This document shows positions 11,154-23,995 of a stretch of DNA of 64,000 nucleotides, piece after piece. Each line of letters begins with the position of its first letter. Position 1 is the first letter of the stretch. Made by a program: the position numbers and the translations under genes. The stretch comes from Rhytidiadelphus loreus (taxonomy: Eukaryota > Streptophyta > Bryopsida > Hypnales > Hylocomiaceae): NCBI GenBank assembly GCA_947034895.1, contig OX344761.1, positions 22,270,863-22,334,862 of the forward strand. The letters are read 5' to 3'. The notes below the pieces were generated by a model, which had not been told where the DNA came from, did not search any database, and was given only the letters and a program-made list of their open reading frames with translations.

Positions 11154-12120
11154 TTACATAATGTCGGTACGTCATTAGGCATACTTAGTCAGAATTGTAC
11201 AGTACGGTAATAATTTTGTAGATGAACAAGCGTCAGTATGAGGGTTGAGACCAAGGATCAATAAGCAACACAGTGGACTGGATTTCATTCCTTTGCGAGG
11301 GCGGTGGTGTAAGTCAGACAGAGAAAGCTTGATTAGTGTTGGCATTAGCTTAAGTATGCCACCAGTACGTAATCAGGCATGCAGTGAGAGAAACGTGATA
11401 AACTTGTAGGTGCATGAGTTGGTGAAAGCCACAGAGAGCTCTTTTGCTGTCGGTATTATCTTAAGTATGATACCGGCATCTAATCTGGCACGGTCAGATT
11501 ATTGTAGTGATTTGGTAGATAATTATTCAAACGGTGATGTTGTATGAAACTGTACACCAATGTTTAATGAGCCACAATACTGTGGAGTGTGGAGTGCCTT
11601 TCATGGGTTTCCTCGCAAGAGAGGAATCTGCTAGCTTAATGAGCTGGTGGACTTTCGTTTTTGCGACGTTTTTGTAACCACGAATCCTTTGGATTACTTG
11701 AAAACCCTCTCCATTGATACAAGGTCACTGATGTTGTTAGTTGTATGCTTGTGTTATTGTTACGATTGTGAAATTCAAGGGCTCGATCATAACAATGTGG
11801 CATCTAGAGTCCAAAATTGCAAACAGGCTTGTTGATGATGGAATTACAATACGGGAATGTGCATTTTGATGTCTCGGTCTCTGTTGGATATGGCCATGAT
11901 TTTCAGCTTGTTTGCGTTCTGCCGTTCACACCCAACACTGATCCTTTGATTGTTATGGCATCCATGTGATGACTGGTACTTTTGTTAAATCCTAGTTTGG
12001 GGGGCAACCATATCACTATCCGCTAAGTATCCTTTATGAGCAAAGCACACATTTAGACCTTTGACAGTAATTAACCCTGATTGTTCGAAGAGGATGAACA
12101 GAGCGCTTCCAGGCGTTGTG
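11154..12120. other. 3' region of the VIT-vWA gene and spacer
   Basis: No coding region is seen. Three loosely similar blocks start near 11161, 11341 and 11452. The latter two share a CTTAAGTATG core flanked by GGCAT...ATGCC or GGTAT...ATACC. They look like old local duplications in the 3' untranslated or flanking DNA. No polyadenylation signal could be chosen with confidence. Confidence 0.4.
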
Positions 12121-12384
12121 TAGTGCATCGGGAAAAAAACTAGGCTCTAAACAGTACTGTTGCAACTCTGTTTCAATATTGCATCATACACTTAACAGTA
12201 TAGTATTGAAACAATATAGAAAATGGGTGGTATGATTGCAATATTGAAACTATACTAAATAAATGTAAAAAAAAGTTAGTAAATAGTATTGCAATGCTAT
12301 TGAAAATATCATGTTTCAATATAGTAATTTGTTTATAATTTAATAATCAATTTAATTAAATTTGATTTTCTTTTAACTAAAAAG

Positions 12385-12550
12385 AAAAAACTTTTCTTCA
12401 ACTGCCTGCCGCAGCCACCCCACCAGCCACATCCCACCCCAGACGCGCAGGCTATCCCATGCCAACCTCACCAGAGCATGTTGCTAGGTTCGAACTCAAG
12501 ACCTTGCGGCTCAACCCCGCAGAAGCTTGCCATTGAACCATACTAAACAG
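12385..12550 (-). mobile_element. tRNA-derived SINE-like sequence
   Basis: On the minus strand the head reads TATGGTTCAATGGCAAGC (box A-like, about 12525-12543), and GAGTTCGAACC follows about 40 bp later (box B, at 12487-12497), the internal RNA polymerase III promoter layout. A GC-rich body then runs into a T-rich tail near 12385-12400. It is not a tRNA gene: the cloverleaf 3' half is missing. Family unknown. Confidence 0.5.
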
Positions 12551-12617
12551 TTCATGCACTATAGAAATCAAAAATTATATTTAGCTAGTTCTTTGAAATG
12601 CTTTTCGCTTGCTTTGC

Positions 12618-12976
12618 AAAATCAGCATACTTTGGAGGCCTTTTAGACATAGAAGAACAATTTTTTTCAAAAAACTTTCAACAACAGTAAGTTGTAAAAT
12701 CAAGCTGAATTTAATTTCCAAAAATCCATTTGAGATTTTGAGTCTCTATTTAAAAGTTATGCACAAAATTCAGAGAGGATGTTTGAAAATGTCTAAAAAA
12801 ATGTCCTTTTCAACCCCTCTCTAAAATTTGCCCATAACTTTTGATTGGAGACTCAAAATCTCAAACGGATTTTTGGAGATTAAATTCATCTTGACTTTAC
12901 AACTTTCGTAGTTCAAAGTTTTGTGAAAAAAAGTTGTTCTTCTATATCTAAAAGGCCTCCAAAGTATGCTGAATTT
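12618..12976. repeat. Foldback: long inverted repeat, arms of about 165 bp
   Basis: The left arm starts AAATCAGCATACTTTGGAGG and the right arm ends as its reverse complement (CCTCCAAAGTATGCTGAATTT). The arms match for most of about 165 bp, including GAGATTTTGAGTCTC, ATCCATTTGAGATTTTG and AGAAGAACAA blocks, with scattered substitutions. The loop is about 30 bp around 12790-12825. A transcript would form a long hairpin. Related CCTCCAAGTATGCTGAATTCC occurs near 41850. Confidence 0.8.
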
Positions 12977-13859
12977 AAAAAACATTGAATTGTGAATAAT
13001 TAAGTTGTTTTTTAGAATCCATTACTTAGTGCCCTCTTAGAAGTCTTGCAACCCCACTATGAAAATTTTATATTTTGAAATTGAAATTGAAATTTGGTGT
13101 GTTGATCAAGATTTCATAAAATTATAAATTTAATAGGATAATTTTGATAGAGTATTATTAAATTATTAAATTATAAATTTAATAAGATAATTTTGATAGA
13201 CATAAAAGATAATCTTAAAATGATACCATTTTCTTCATTCCAATTTACAATCTTTATATGAAGTTATTAAAGAAAAATGGTAGTACACAAAATGAATTAC
13301 TAAAGGGTGAGATTTGGGCAATTGCAATACTTTTGCAATACTGTTTCAATATAAATTTTTTATTTTAAATTGTATTGTTTCAATATATATTCAAAGCAAA
13401 TTTCAATTAAAAATATTAATTGTTGCAATATGGCAGCATTACCAAATTCTTCAATATTGTGTAGGTATATTTTCAGTATTGCATCAATATAGTAAAATGT
13501 TAAAGTTGCATCAGTATTGAAATAATTTTAATTGTTGCAATGTTGAAACAACAACTAATTTCTCACAATTAAGTAGCTACATAATTTGTACTATATTAGT
13601 ATTGCAAAAATACCTAATTTTCTAGTATTAAGTTTGTATCCAATGTATATTGCATCAATACTGCATAGTAAGGGAGCTGCGTCAGTATTGATGCAATACT
13701 GTTACATTGGGGGGGGGTTTTCCTGATGACTAGTCCAACAAACATTTCATTCATCCAATCTAATTCTTGAATCTTGAAGAGACAACCTTCCTTAATGCCC
13801 AATTTCATGAAATTACGGTAAATGATATTTCTGTAAAAACATAAAGCCAAAATGTGCAA

Positions 13860-13894
13860 AAAATTGAAAAAGGATCAAGGCGTTAAGGGGTTAA
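13860..13894. repeat. Orphan piggyBac-type terminus with TTAA
   Basis: The sequence AAGGCGTTAAGGGG ends at 13890 and is followed by TTAA (13891-13894). It has the same form as the right end of the complete piggyBac element at 37248 (GGGCGTTTAGGGG then TTAA). No matching left end was found nearby, so it is probably a decayed or solo terminus. Confidence 0.35.
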
Positions 13895-14159
13895 AGGCTT
13901 TATAGGGTTATTTGACTCGTGAGATGAGTGTGTATCCATTCCCATTCATTTAACTTTGGAAGGTATTTCAAGCCTTTGGAGGTTAATCCAAACTGCACTT
14001 GATAACATTTATTTCATTAGTTGGACTCAAATTCAAAAAATATTATTTTATGGATAAAATTTACATTAGGATTTAAGTAGCAAGAAATGGCCAAAATACA
14101 CTACAAGGGTGATTAGGATTGAGTATTTTGTTTCTTTAGAAAATTTCCACATGACTATT

Positions 14160-14730
14160 AAAGATTTAATTAAAATAAATTAATTCATTAATGTTGTTAT
14201 TAATATCTACAACACATAATTGGATCATTAATAATGTTATATTACTTATACACATAATTTTATCATATAGATGACAATTAAAATAATAATATATAATATA
14301 GTTTAATCATATTATCATTATGATATATAATTATTATTATTATGATAACTATTATAACTATATTCATAACTATATATACTCATGATAATATATACTATAT
14401 TATATACATTAATATTATAATATATATATGTTACATATTATTAATATTAATAGATGATACTGTAATTATGATTATGATATATTACATGATAATATATGAT
14501 ATTAGTTATAATCTATATGTATTATATATTTATATTACTATATTATATCATACATGATAACATATTATAATGATAATTTTATGAGTTATAATATGTTATT
14601 CATATACTATTATATAGATGTTAATATTGATAATTATTATGTTATGTTTATTATAATATTAGCTATAATATATATATTAATAATCATTATTTGATATAGT
14701 TATAATATATTATTAGTATATATTGGTTGT
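14160..14730. repeat. AT-rich block
   Basis: Nearly pure A/T sequence built from ATAT, TATTAT and ATAATA motifs without a fixed period. Similar blocks occur at 38940-39900, 48180-48600, 50880-51420 and 52312-52960. Apparent open frames are compositional. Confidence 0.7.
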
Positions 14731-14966
14731 TATGATTCCGGTATTTTTGAATTGGCTTGATCTTGATGATATGGAGTTGGTCTAAATGAACCCAATTTAT
14801 TTGGGCTGATATTTATTGCCCTTCCATTCCTATCATATGCATTAATTTAAAAAACGAATGTAAAAACTCTATTTTCAATTATATTGTTACTATCACAATT
14901 TAAAACAAAACCTATTTGTATGATTTAATCCCAAATCTATAAAACACCTTGAATTTGGTCTCAAGA

Positions 14967-15801
14967 TCAAATATTTGTTACCATAATTCTACTCCCACGG
15001 AAGGTATAGTGTGACAAAAATAGTTCAAAGTTCTTCATGAATTGTTGTAGCATGTTTTGCCATTTTGATGAAAGTATTATATGTGCAAAATATGTATGTA
15101 GATTGCTAGATACGTCCTTGTATTGTTTTTTAATACCATTCATGTATAAGCAACCGTGATTATTAATATAAACATTATACGGGAGTATAGAAGCGCTATA
15201 TACAATTCCGTCATTTGAATTTGTACTTTTTTTTGCATTCAGAATTTTAGAGACGACTCCTATATATTTTTTAAGAAACAAGATGCTTGAATTGCCATAC
15301 AAATAATTTTGTCCACATGTTTTCCATTTGTATTTAAAATAGGATGAAGGAAGAAAACATGGTTGGCACTTGTTTCCAATTAGCACTTACTCTCATTCCA
15401 CAACTACTACAACACAAGAAAATCCAAAAACGACAGTCAACATCAGCTAGACTCGCACATGTTTCATAGGTAGTAGGTGACAAAGACAACTTGACAAACA
15501 CCTATATACCTCAAGGACATTGCTTGAAGGCTCAACCACAAAATTTGTAAGGCAACTCCTCAAATTTTTATTGGCATCATATTTGCTTGGTCTAGTAGAT
15601 GTACTTAGGGAACTTGATGGATGCTTTTTTGCATTTAGGAGTAATATGTTTGTTGTACAAATGAAATACAAAACAAACTTGTTAGTTCTAAATTCAAAAT
15701 TGTTCCCTCCAAATGAAGTTTATAAGCGCCTTTCAAGTAATGGACACTCAAATGATGTAAATTGTTTATACAAAGTTTTGAAAATTACTAAATACTGTTA
15801 A
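14967..15801. other. Two weak ORFs of unknown nature in AT-rich spacer
   Basis: A minus-strand frame at 14967-15386 is open for 139 codons but has no ATG at its start. A plus-strand frame at 15520-15801 is open for 93 codons. Neither resembles a family I know. The surroundings are repeats, so these may be old transposon remnants. The rest of 15800-16272 shows no gene. Confidence 0.2.
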
Positions 15802-17323
15802 AAATTAGTATGTTTGTGTTGTTTGGATTAACCCATTAGCATGCCAGTGTCCAATTTTTGGATGATGCACAGATTGGAAGTTCTGTATCTTTCACAGAAA
15901 GACTGTTTTTCATCCAATTTTTTTACAGATGTCGGCGTACGTGTCGTACATGTAAATTGCAATTACAAGTTTCCTAATTCATTCTCTATATTTTTGGATA
16001 AATTCTTCAAATAATAGGTCTTGGAATAATGAATAATTTTGCTCTGCCCACTCTTCACTTTGAAAAAAAAACATACATTCATAAATTATTTCAAAAGCTA
16101 ATGGGTATGGCCACAAAGTAAAAAATGCGTTTGTCATTCACATCAAAGCAAATTTCATTGATACTGCAACGTGTCACACGCAAGACCATTTGTGCATTCT
16201 CTTCACCAAGTACAAACTCAAGAGTATTGTACAAGGAACTATTTCTCTATTCCCAAGACGAATACTTGCATTCACTACAAGAAACAGGTGATCAGAATGA
16301 CTTCAATAAACGACTACAAAGAAGTCATTGTGCTCACCGTGACTGTAAAACGACTTGAGGTCCCTGCAGTCGTTGTGGTCAAGTTGTTTAGGTAAACGAC
16401 TGCGTTTGTATTATCACCATCCATGTATACTTTGGATGTACAGGAGATGATACAAAGGATGACGGAAATACATGTGGACGGTGAGGTGGATAGGACGTGT
16501 GTTGGACACACGCTCTGACACTAGTCGACGTGGCAGTCACTCATTGGTCGGCTATGGAAAGAACATCAGTCATTTACTAGTCATTCTTGAGTCCGGCCTC
16601 TGACATATTTGTTGACGTGGATGGACACATCAGTTGTTACTTACTAGTCATTCTCAAGTCGCGAGAGGACTTCAAAATCGGCAGTTCTGCAGGAGTTTTT
16701 CACTAGTCACCTTCTAGTTATTTTTTAGGTGCTCATATCAACTAGTTATGGAAAGTGGAGCGTCGGTATTTACTACTAGTGATCTGAAAGTCATTGTGCA
16801 ATTGTGCCGCTGTGGTGCCATGGTCGTGAAGGACATTTTGTGCAGTTACGTTGTAGTTACATTGCACTCTCTAGGAAGTATTGTTTGTGGTCTGGAGTCA
16901 CTGACACTTATCTGCCATGTAATGACATGTAACTTGCGCGCGACTGACTTTGTTGCCCAAATCCTCCACATGACATGACCGTAAACATGAGCGACACCAA
17001 TATTAGATTAGAGTGCACTACACAGACTTCTTCACAAAAGATGCATGAATGCAGCCCTACACTCTCGGGCAAACATAATGCTGGAGTTCATTGATATTGG
17101 AGTTTTACAAAAAAGGAGTTCAATTGTAGTATATAGCAAACATGTGTGCAATCTCCCTAGTCCACTGAAACCTATGTACCGCTCCCCCTCTTACACCTTA
17201 TGCACCGCTCCCTCCCTCATACCATATGTACCGCTCCTTCCCTCACTTACACGACTCACTTCAAGAAACCCGCTTCAGTTGCATGTACTGGGAATCCCAA
17301 ATAGTTGCAGTGCCCTGTACATC

Positions 17324-20300
17324 TTAGATATGCTCCTGCTTTGTGTCTGAATTGGGATACATCAATGCCACCCCCGATTGTAAAATCTCATACACATCTA
17401 CCTTCAACCACCCCTCCGGAATGTCCTTGAAGTGGAACTTGTGCTCCCCTAGCACTCCACTAACTGTACCCACAGCCACTTTTTGCCTCTTGGACCGTGG
17501 ATTCATTAGGCATACTTCGTCCTTCACATTGAACTGCAAGATACAACACATTAGCGACTTGACTACAAACGCAATCCAGACTCGCTACAAAAGAACTAGC
17601 TCAAGCATGCAACCAGCAACCATAGTATGTGGTCACTTTTTAGTTATTTGTTGGCATGGCATAAGGCCTTCTGACCTCACCTACCTGTTGCGCAACTTCT
17701 GCACGATTGCGTGGCGAGGGGTGAATGACTTCCCCCCCAAAGAGACTACTGAAAAGGCAACAATACTAACAAAAGGGTGAGCACTTCTGGGCACCTCCAT
17801 GTGCATCCACATTCGGACACAGAGGATTGCGTATCCATTATAAGGCTAGCACCTTCTTTCCATGTCGTCTGTTATTTCAAGTCATCACCACATTTTCACA
17901 ACGGCAATGCCTAAGACGCCAGATTCTGTCATTTGTAGCTACAAATTGGGAATCCGAAACACAAGCGCCCTCACACATTCTCTACAGAAAGGGAGCCATG
18001 AGTGGACCACTTTCCTCATTCTATGACTTCTCCCATGACAGGATGGTTTGGCGGTTCTACAATACGGAAGTTCACAAGCGCAATGACAATTGGTATCTAC
18101 GTAGAGCTACACTTGAAACTAGAAACATGCCGAGAAAGTACTAAAACCAATTGCGTGGAAGACAGCATGACCAACGTACTTTACATATCAACTGCGGCGC
18201 TACTTTGTCACGACTTGGAGACGACACATGCCTTGCTTTCACACGACTTACTATGTTGCAACGACTTGGACCACACTTCCAAGTGACTTTTGCAAGACTG
18301 ATGAATGATGTCGCTTTCAGAAGACAAAAATCCCACTGATGGTGCTCTGAAGGGCCTACCTTGGGGTCACGTTTCTTCTCCGCCGCTACTGCCTTGCTTC
18401 TGCCCTCTCGTTTCTGCAGTTTTCCCTGCACAAATACAAAAATGCCATCAGACATGCGGGTTCAGGGAAGGTGAGGGGGAGCAGAATCTGCCCAACCACA
18501 AGACCCCTCACCTTCCACAATGTCCAGGAATTCATATGGTGCTCCGCTTTTGCGTTTCTCAAGCATTTGTGCCATAGATTCACGGACAATGTTCGGGTAC
18601 TTTGAGCGGAAGGTGGGGACGTTAGGGCATTCATGTAGCGCCTCCAACAATGGCCACAAGTAACATTTCAAGTACTCCTTGTCATCGGACACTGTGCACA
18701 GCCACTTCACGTAAAAGGGGGTATTGATGATAACGTTGGCATCCGGATTGCAAGACACCCTACTAATCTTGCTATCTACAATCACAGTGTTCAATGAGTT
18801 GAATTGAGGCCACTGACTATACACCCGAGATAAGTTCTTCAACAGGGTTGTAGGGCTACCATTTTCAAGGCTAGATACCTCACACTGCTCACCAGACCAC
18901 GCAAACAAGGGAACAGGATCACCGCGATTGGACAAGCCCGACAACATGGTAGGGACAACATCATCAATGTATGGTGCACTATTGCTTCCCCCAAAAGCTA
19001 CTGCAAACTGATTGAAACATCGAGACAAGAAAGACTTCAGCCATGGCCGGAAAACAACTCTACGCTTCTCTGTTTTAGTGGTACCACGGATTCTAATGTT
19101 CGGGTTTTTAAACTGTAGCAAACTACTGTCCAGAAGTGTGCTATGGACATTAAAAACCACTAATTTGGAACGCCCACCTGTGTGTTTGTAGATGATGTCG
19201 TTCACTGAAGGAGTGGGCCTTGTCTTGGTTGATGTTGACTGACTGACAAAGTAGGGTTTGTTTACCTTGTTTGGAGACTTGGGCGGTCGCTTCCCCTTCT
19301 TGTGCTCAGGCTCCGCTGGAAGAATTTCGGATTCATCGACACGTTTAGTATTGTCAGGAATTGTGCTCACTGCAACTGTTGACGCCTCGATTTGCTTGGA
19401 ACCCTACACAGTTTTTGGAGCAACTGAATGGTCGGAGGAGTCCCCGCCTCCTCCCTCACCACCATCACTACCTACTACGGCATCCGGGGGCACTTCTGGT
19501 AAAGTGGTAGGAGGTGGATGCATTGGCGTTGATGGAATGGCGTAAGGCTCGTCAGCGGCAGGATCCAGCAAGGGCAAGACATGTAAGGGTTTCAGCACGG
19601 GTTGTAGAACCGGAGGTGAAACCACGTATTGCTCCAAGCTTGCAATTCCCGACCCCTTCCGTGGCGGAACACAGGCACAACTTTCCGGCAACGTGATTCC
19701 GGGCAAGCTGACCTCCGTGTCTGATGAGAGGGTCACTTCTGCAGCTGTGGCCGTGACAGATTTGTTTAAGGGGATCCCCGCTGCGATCTCACGATGCGCG
19801 CCTATAGGTTCACCGTGCTCCAAGGCTGACTGAGTGATTGACGGGCTGCCATCCTCCGTGTGCTTGGACTTTCCCATGAAGTCACAGAACATGGACCGTA
19901 GCTCGTTTATTGCAGCACCCTGTGCATCTGAGGTTGTCATGATGTGCGTGAATTTTGTCTGCACATCCTTTTGCAATGCGGCCATGTCTGCTCGTAGCAA
20001 TGACTCACCTGTTATATTGCCCTGTTTCAAGACAATCATACCACACAAAGGGCCTAGTCATGATTTAGTGTCCTCAAAGTTACATTAAAGTGGTTTCAGA
20101 GTCACCATTGATGACTGCATAACTCCTGTGAGACTCATGAATTACTTCACTACGACTGTACGACATTCAATGTCTTCAATGACAACTTCCTGCAACAGAA
20201 GTGTGATGGACCTTGCAAACGATAGCAAGTGCAAAAGATGAGGACAGGTCCAAAAAAATCTGGAGCATGAATAAAATGCACTGGAGGCTTCATATGAAGC

Positions 20301-22354
20301 CACAGTATGATGAAGTGGACAGTAACCTGAGCATCGTTCTAGTCCGAGTCTACAATGTTGCATCTCTTACAAAATGCCAAGGATGTAGCTTTGAAAGATC
20401 CAAACCATATGTAACTTGGACCGTCATGGAGCGGCCATCAAACATGCATGGAACTTCAGGCCTTGTTTTGCACTCCCACCTACTCTATTGATTAAGCAAA
20501 TAGCCAAAGAAAGGAAACAAGACCGTAGATACAATTATACCACAACGCATAGGCACAAAGGACTCATGTACCAGCAAGAACTACTGAGACGACACATTAC
20601 CATCTAACCATCTTTTCAAACTACAAAGAAACTATGTAATTGCAGGAGAAGTGAGGCTAGATAGAAGGCAGCTAAAACGTACCGTGGTACCGATTTTGTC
20701 ACTTGCAATGCTTGCACGCATAGCATCAGCAAGGTCTGTGATCCCAGGGCTAGACGCCCTTCCTTCTCTTTGCATGCATGAAGACGCGAATTGGAATCAC
20801 ATTCGTAGAAAATAATAAAAACACAAAAGGGATTCCTGATGAGATGAGCTTGAAGCGGCCAAAAACAATTCAATTTCACAACTGCAGTATGTGATGGTTT
20901 AGGGTGCTCACCAACTGCGCTTCGGCACCTGCTTTCCCTTTCCTCCCTATGGCACTACAAGTCTTCACACTTTGGCGCGCCATTGCCATTTTCTTTGCCT
21001 TTGCCTTCTGGGAATCTGTCATCCAATAAGCCTTCAGGCGGTCATATTGATCATCATCTATATGGATAGGGGCCTTTTCTTTGCCGCTCAGCCACCGAGT
21101 CTTCAAACATGATCTCTCGGACTTCATGAACCGAGTGATTGTAGTGCGGAAGCCGGACATGCTCAAAGGATTCCCAAGGTACTCGAACTCATCATCCAGA
21201 GCTTCGCGCAGTTTTTTGAGTGTGTGCGGTGCATGTTGCCCCCACTCGATGATGCTCATGTCCAAGATTTTTGGCACAAAATTCCTCACCGCTTCGTCCC
21301 AGGCATTCTTACCTTCACAAGCGGCATCGACCTCACCGCCTTCTTGCACATATACACGAAGTTTCGTTTGCCCGTCGCAATTGCACGCTCCTGACTTCCC
21401 AGCTCGTATGCAGTCCTCCTCTTTCGTCGAAATGTGCTGTTAGAAGGTCACTCCCCCGAAGCACTTGGTTGCCAAGAACCTTGTTCCCATGTTGGTGGAG
21501 TAGCAGACCAAGGTAGTGGTGCTTGGCTTGGCACTGGTTGGGTATAATGCCCAGGCACCCAGGACCATGATGGACCGTAATTTGCAGGAGGCGGGGGTGT
21601 GGGAGCGTAACTTGTAGGAGGCAGAGGTACTGGCTGTGTGGAGGCTCCAAGCATAGTTGGCTTTGCCGTGGAAGTGTGGATTAGTGCAGGTTTTGGCCGT
21701 TTCTTTCGTCGGTCCACGAGCTTCTCCTCCTCTTCGACCTCGTCGACATCCTCATCACTGGAATCGAACAACTTGTTCTCTGCAGATGCGTAGAACAAGG
21801 ACATTAGAGGCGGAAAACTAGCGAAATACATGTGTCTGTCGGGTCCCATAGTTGCAGCAATGGGGTTCAGGGGACCTTCCTAGGTTGCACACAAACGTAG
21901 GTATGGAAAGAATTAGATGGCTCAAAATTCAAGCACATACACGAGAGGGCGGGGTCACATTCACTAGTCATGTTTCCAACTAAGGTAGGTTGAATATGGA
22001 CTTCGGGAGAAAGGGTAATGTTGGAAAACTTTAAGACTCAACAAAACAAAGTATGGCCGGATGCCCCAAACCCTAAACCCTAAACGACAAGAGCGTTGGG
22101 CAAGTTTTACCTGCGGCAACTGTCTTCCACTTGGATTGCTGCTCAACATGGGTACAAGCAATTGCTAACGACATCATACCTGCTGCAATGGCTTCTTCAT
22201 TGGATTCCGTCCCCTCGGACGAAGAATCGCTCTCGCTCCTCATGGACTCCTTCTGCTTACCTGTTGCGCCTGCAATTGGTTGTGATCGATTCTCCCTTCT
22301 GCGCAGTCTTCGAAGGCCCAGGCGCGTCGAACTCCGACGCAAACCGTCCCTCAC
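17324..22354 (-). pseudogene. CACTA TNPA-like gene with inserted FCP1/NIF-type HAD domain
   Basis: Exons in order of transcription: about 22354-22111, 21877-21448, about 21435-20913, 20023-18510, 18425-18360 and 17533-17324. The first exons are acidic and proline-rich. The third (TRWLSGKEKAPIHIDDDQYD, 'YWMTDSQKAKAKKMAM') resembles the Ptta/En/Spm transposase family. The fourth holds 'KLVVFNVHSTLLDSSLL', 'VVFRPWLKSFLSRCFNQF', 'VPLFAWSGEQCEV' and 'NTVIVDSKISRVSCNP', in the order of FCP1/SCP-type HAD phosphatases. The catalytic DxDxT reads NVHST and the later DD pair reads DS, so it should be inactive. The last exon (KVAVGTVSGVLGEHKF, 'WLKVDVYEIL') resembles the TNP1/En/Spm C-terminal domain. 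One in-frame TAG at 19404-19406 breaks exon four, and the join after it is unresolved. In family terms TNPA binds subterminal repeats. Confidence 0.6.
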
Positions 22355-23777
22355 CCGCTTCGTGCGTTTCGTGATTTCTCCGTCTGCCTTCTTCTGGAAA
22401 TGCTCTTTGCTGTGTCGGCAAGTGCCGTGCGTACGTGAGCAACAACTACCCCCACTAAATCGAAAGAAGAAATTGTAACACTAACATTTACATGAGGGAC
22501 AGAAGACAAAGATACAAAAGTGTTCACAGAAATGAGTTGTCCTAAGGTTTTGCACTGCAGGTCATGGGATGGCAAGTGGGATGGACTACTTCAGCGTTCC
22601 TTATTCCATGTGGACGACTGGACGCCAGGGTTTAGGGTCGGCGGCTCAAAATTAATTACTGCCATCACTTACTGTCCACTTCTACAACACTCGGGAGAGA
22701 CTACAATCAAGTCGCGGAGAAGTCGTGCATCAGCAGTGGTGACTTCTGTTCTATTCTCGGACTACTGTACAGTCTCTAAAGCCTCGGGGTGGGCACAATT
22801 GACCAAACAAGGCCAACATGAAACCCTAGCGTGGCAGTGGTGGCATAGTTATACATGAAACTTACCAGGAACCTACCAGGAATTGTAAGACGGAGGAAGT
22901 ATAAAGGTACACGACGACTACTAGGAGTGAAACCAGCGCTGGCGACAGGAACGACATAGACTTCGAGAGATTGCACTTCCATTGACCGTTCCATGTATCG
23001 CCCTGTTGTGACAATTAGAAGCTGTATTAGCAGAAGGGAAGTACAAGACAAAGAGGAAGAGGAACTTAGAGCTTCACTTTGGCAAGCATAACTGGCTCCA
23101 GAGCTTTGTCCCTCTCAGCAATACGCTTGTCCCGTAAAAGCTCATAGTCTGTCTTTGGATGTGGTGGGCTCTCTATTGCCGTGACAACGTTTCCTCACGC
23201 GGAGGAGTTGGGGATTGAAATTACAAGCTCTTTTGTGGACCTGAAGTGCTTGAAGAAGTAGCCAGAACACGCTCCAGTCGCAGTGTGAAGTGGACGATGT
23301 CTTGGAGCTCGTAGGCAACTAAAAGCACAAACAGGAGAGGTCGACGATACTTTGCGGTTTAGAAGGGCAACTGAGACTCTGAGAGAAGAACATCGTCTCG
23401 ATTGAACGTGCTTGGCGAGCGCTGTGCAAGACAATCTTGGATTGTTGTAAACCAAGTGAGCTTTTCTTAAGGCAGTCGCCAATTTGAAGTAGTGGTCGTC
23501 ATTAGGTAGGCGCCATTTGGCGGCCGAGCATTAATTTCAGTCGTTCGCAATTACTCAACATTTGTTGAGGACTAGACATCATGAGCTTGGCCGATCTTCC
23601 TGGGATTTGATCTTGATAACTAGTGAATTGAGAGACTCTAGAATGATGGAGCAGAAGGTCGTAGACATGCCATGTGCTTACAATTGTTCCTGACTATTGT
23701 TGTCAGGAGAGAGTTCCTTTCTTCACGCATGCACATGCAACGGCACACGACTTCGCGACGACTCCTGCACGACTATC

Positions 23778-23995
23778 CACTAGAAGAAAAAGACGTTGGA
23801 ATCCCTGAAAACGCGTGGGCTGAATTCTGTTGAGTTCCTGTTTCCAAACACAGAAAAAACGCAGTCCAAACGTAGAAAAATGCAGAAAACTGCTTTTTTT
23901 GCGTTTTTTTGCGTTTGGACTGCGTTTGGAAACGGGAACTCAACAGAATTCAGCCCACGTGTTTTCAGGGATTCCAACGTCTTTTTCTTCTAGTG
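23778..23995. mobile_element. 218-bp CACTA-type MITE, fully palindromic, ATC target duplication
   Basis: It begins CACTAGAAGAAAAAGACG and ends with the reverse complement CGTCTTTTTCTTCTAGTG. It is flanked by ATC (23775-23777) and ATC (23996-23998), the 3-bp duplication expected of CACTA elements. The two halves pair for about 95 bp around a short centre with poly-T/GCGTTT tracts, so both strands encode the same short peptide by symmetry. It sits among subterminal repeats of the larger CACTA element and differs from that element at its sixth base. Confidence 0.88.

Larger units (their letters stand above)
12121..13735. repeat. Repeat unit flanked by TATTGCA/TTTCAATA-rich ends
   Basis: Both ends carry many copies of GCAATACTG, TTTCAATAT and TATTGCATC (about 12155-12330 and 13317-13710). 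The outermost parts, TAGTGCATCGGGAAAA at 12121 and the reverse complement of TTTTCCTGATGACTA at 13718-13732, are similar. This suggests a non-autonomous element with repeated subterminal motifs. Inside it lie a SINE-like stretch and a 359-bp foldback. No target duplication was found, so the limits are tentative. Confidence 0.35.

Noticed and set aside
11341..11474. Two CTTAAG-centred dyads with GGCAT/ATGCC and GGTAT/ATACC arms
   Set aside because: The compensatory look is suggestive, but stems are five pairs long with large loops; not enough for an RNA element.
15829..16107. Inverted AACCCATTAGC / GCTAATGGGT pair resembling a piggyBac MITE
   Set aside because: Only ten matching bases and no TTAA on the right side.
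22066..22086. Telomere-like AAACCCTAAACCCTAAAC
   Set aside because: Only about two and a half units inside the CACTA element; too short for an interstitial telomere array.
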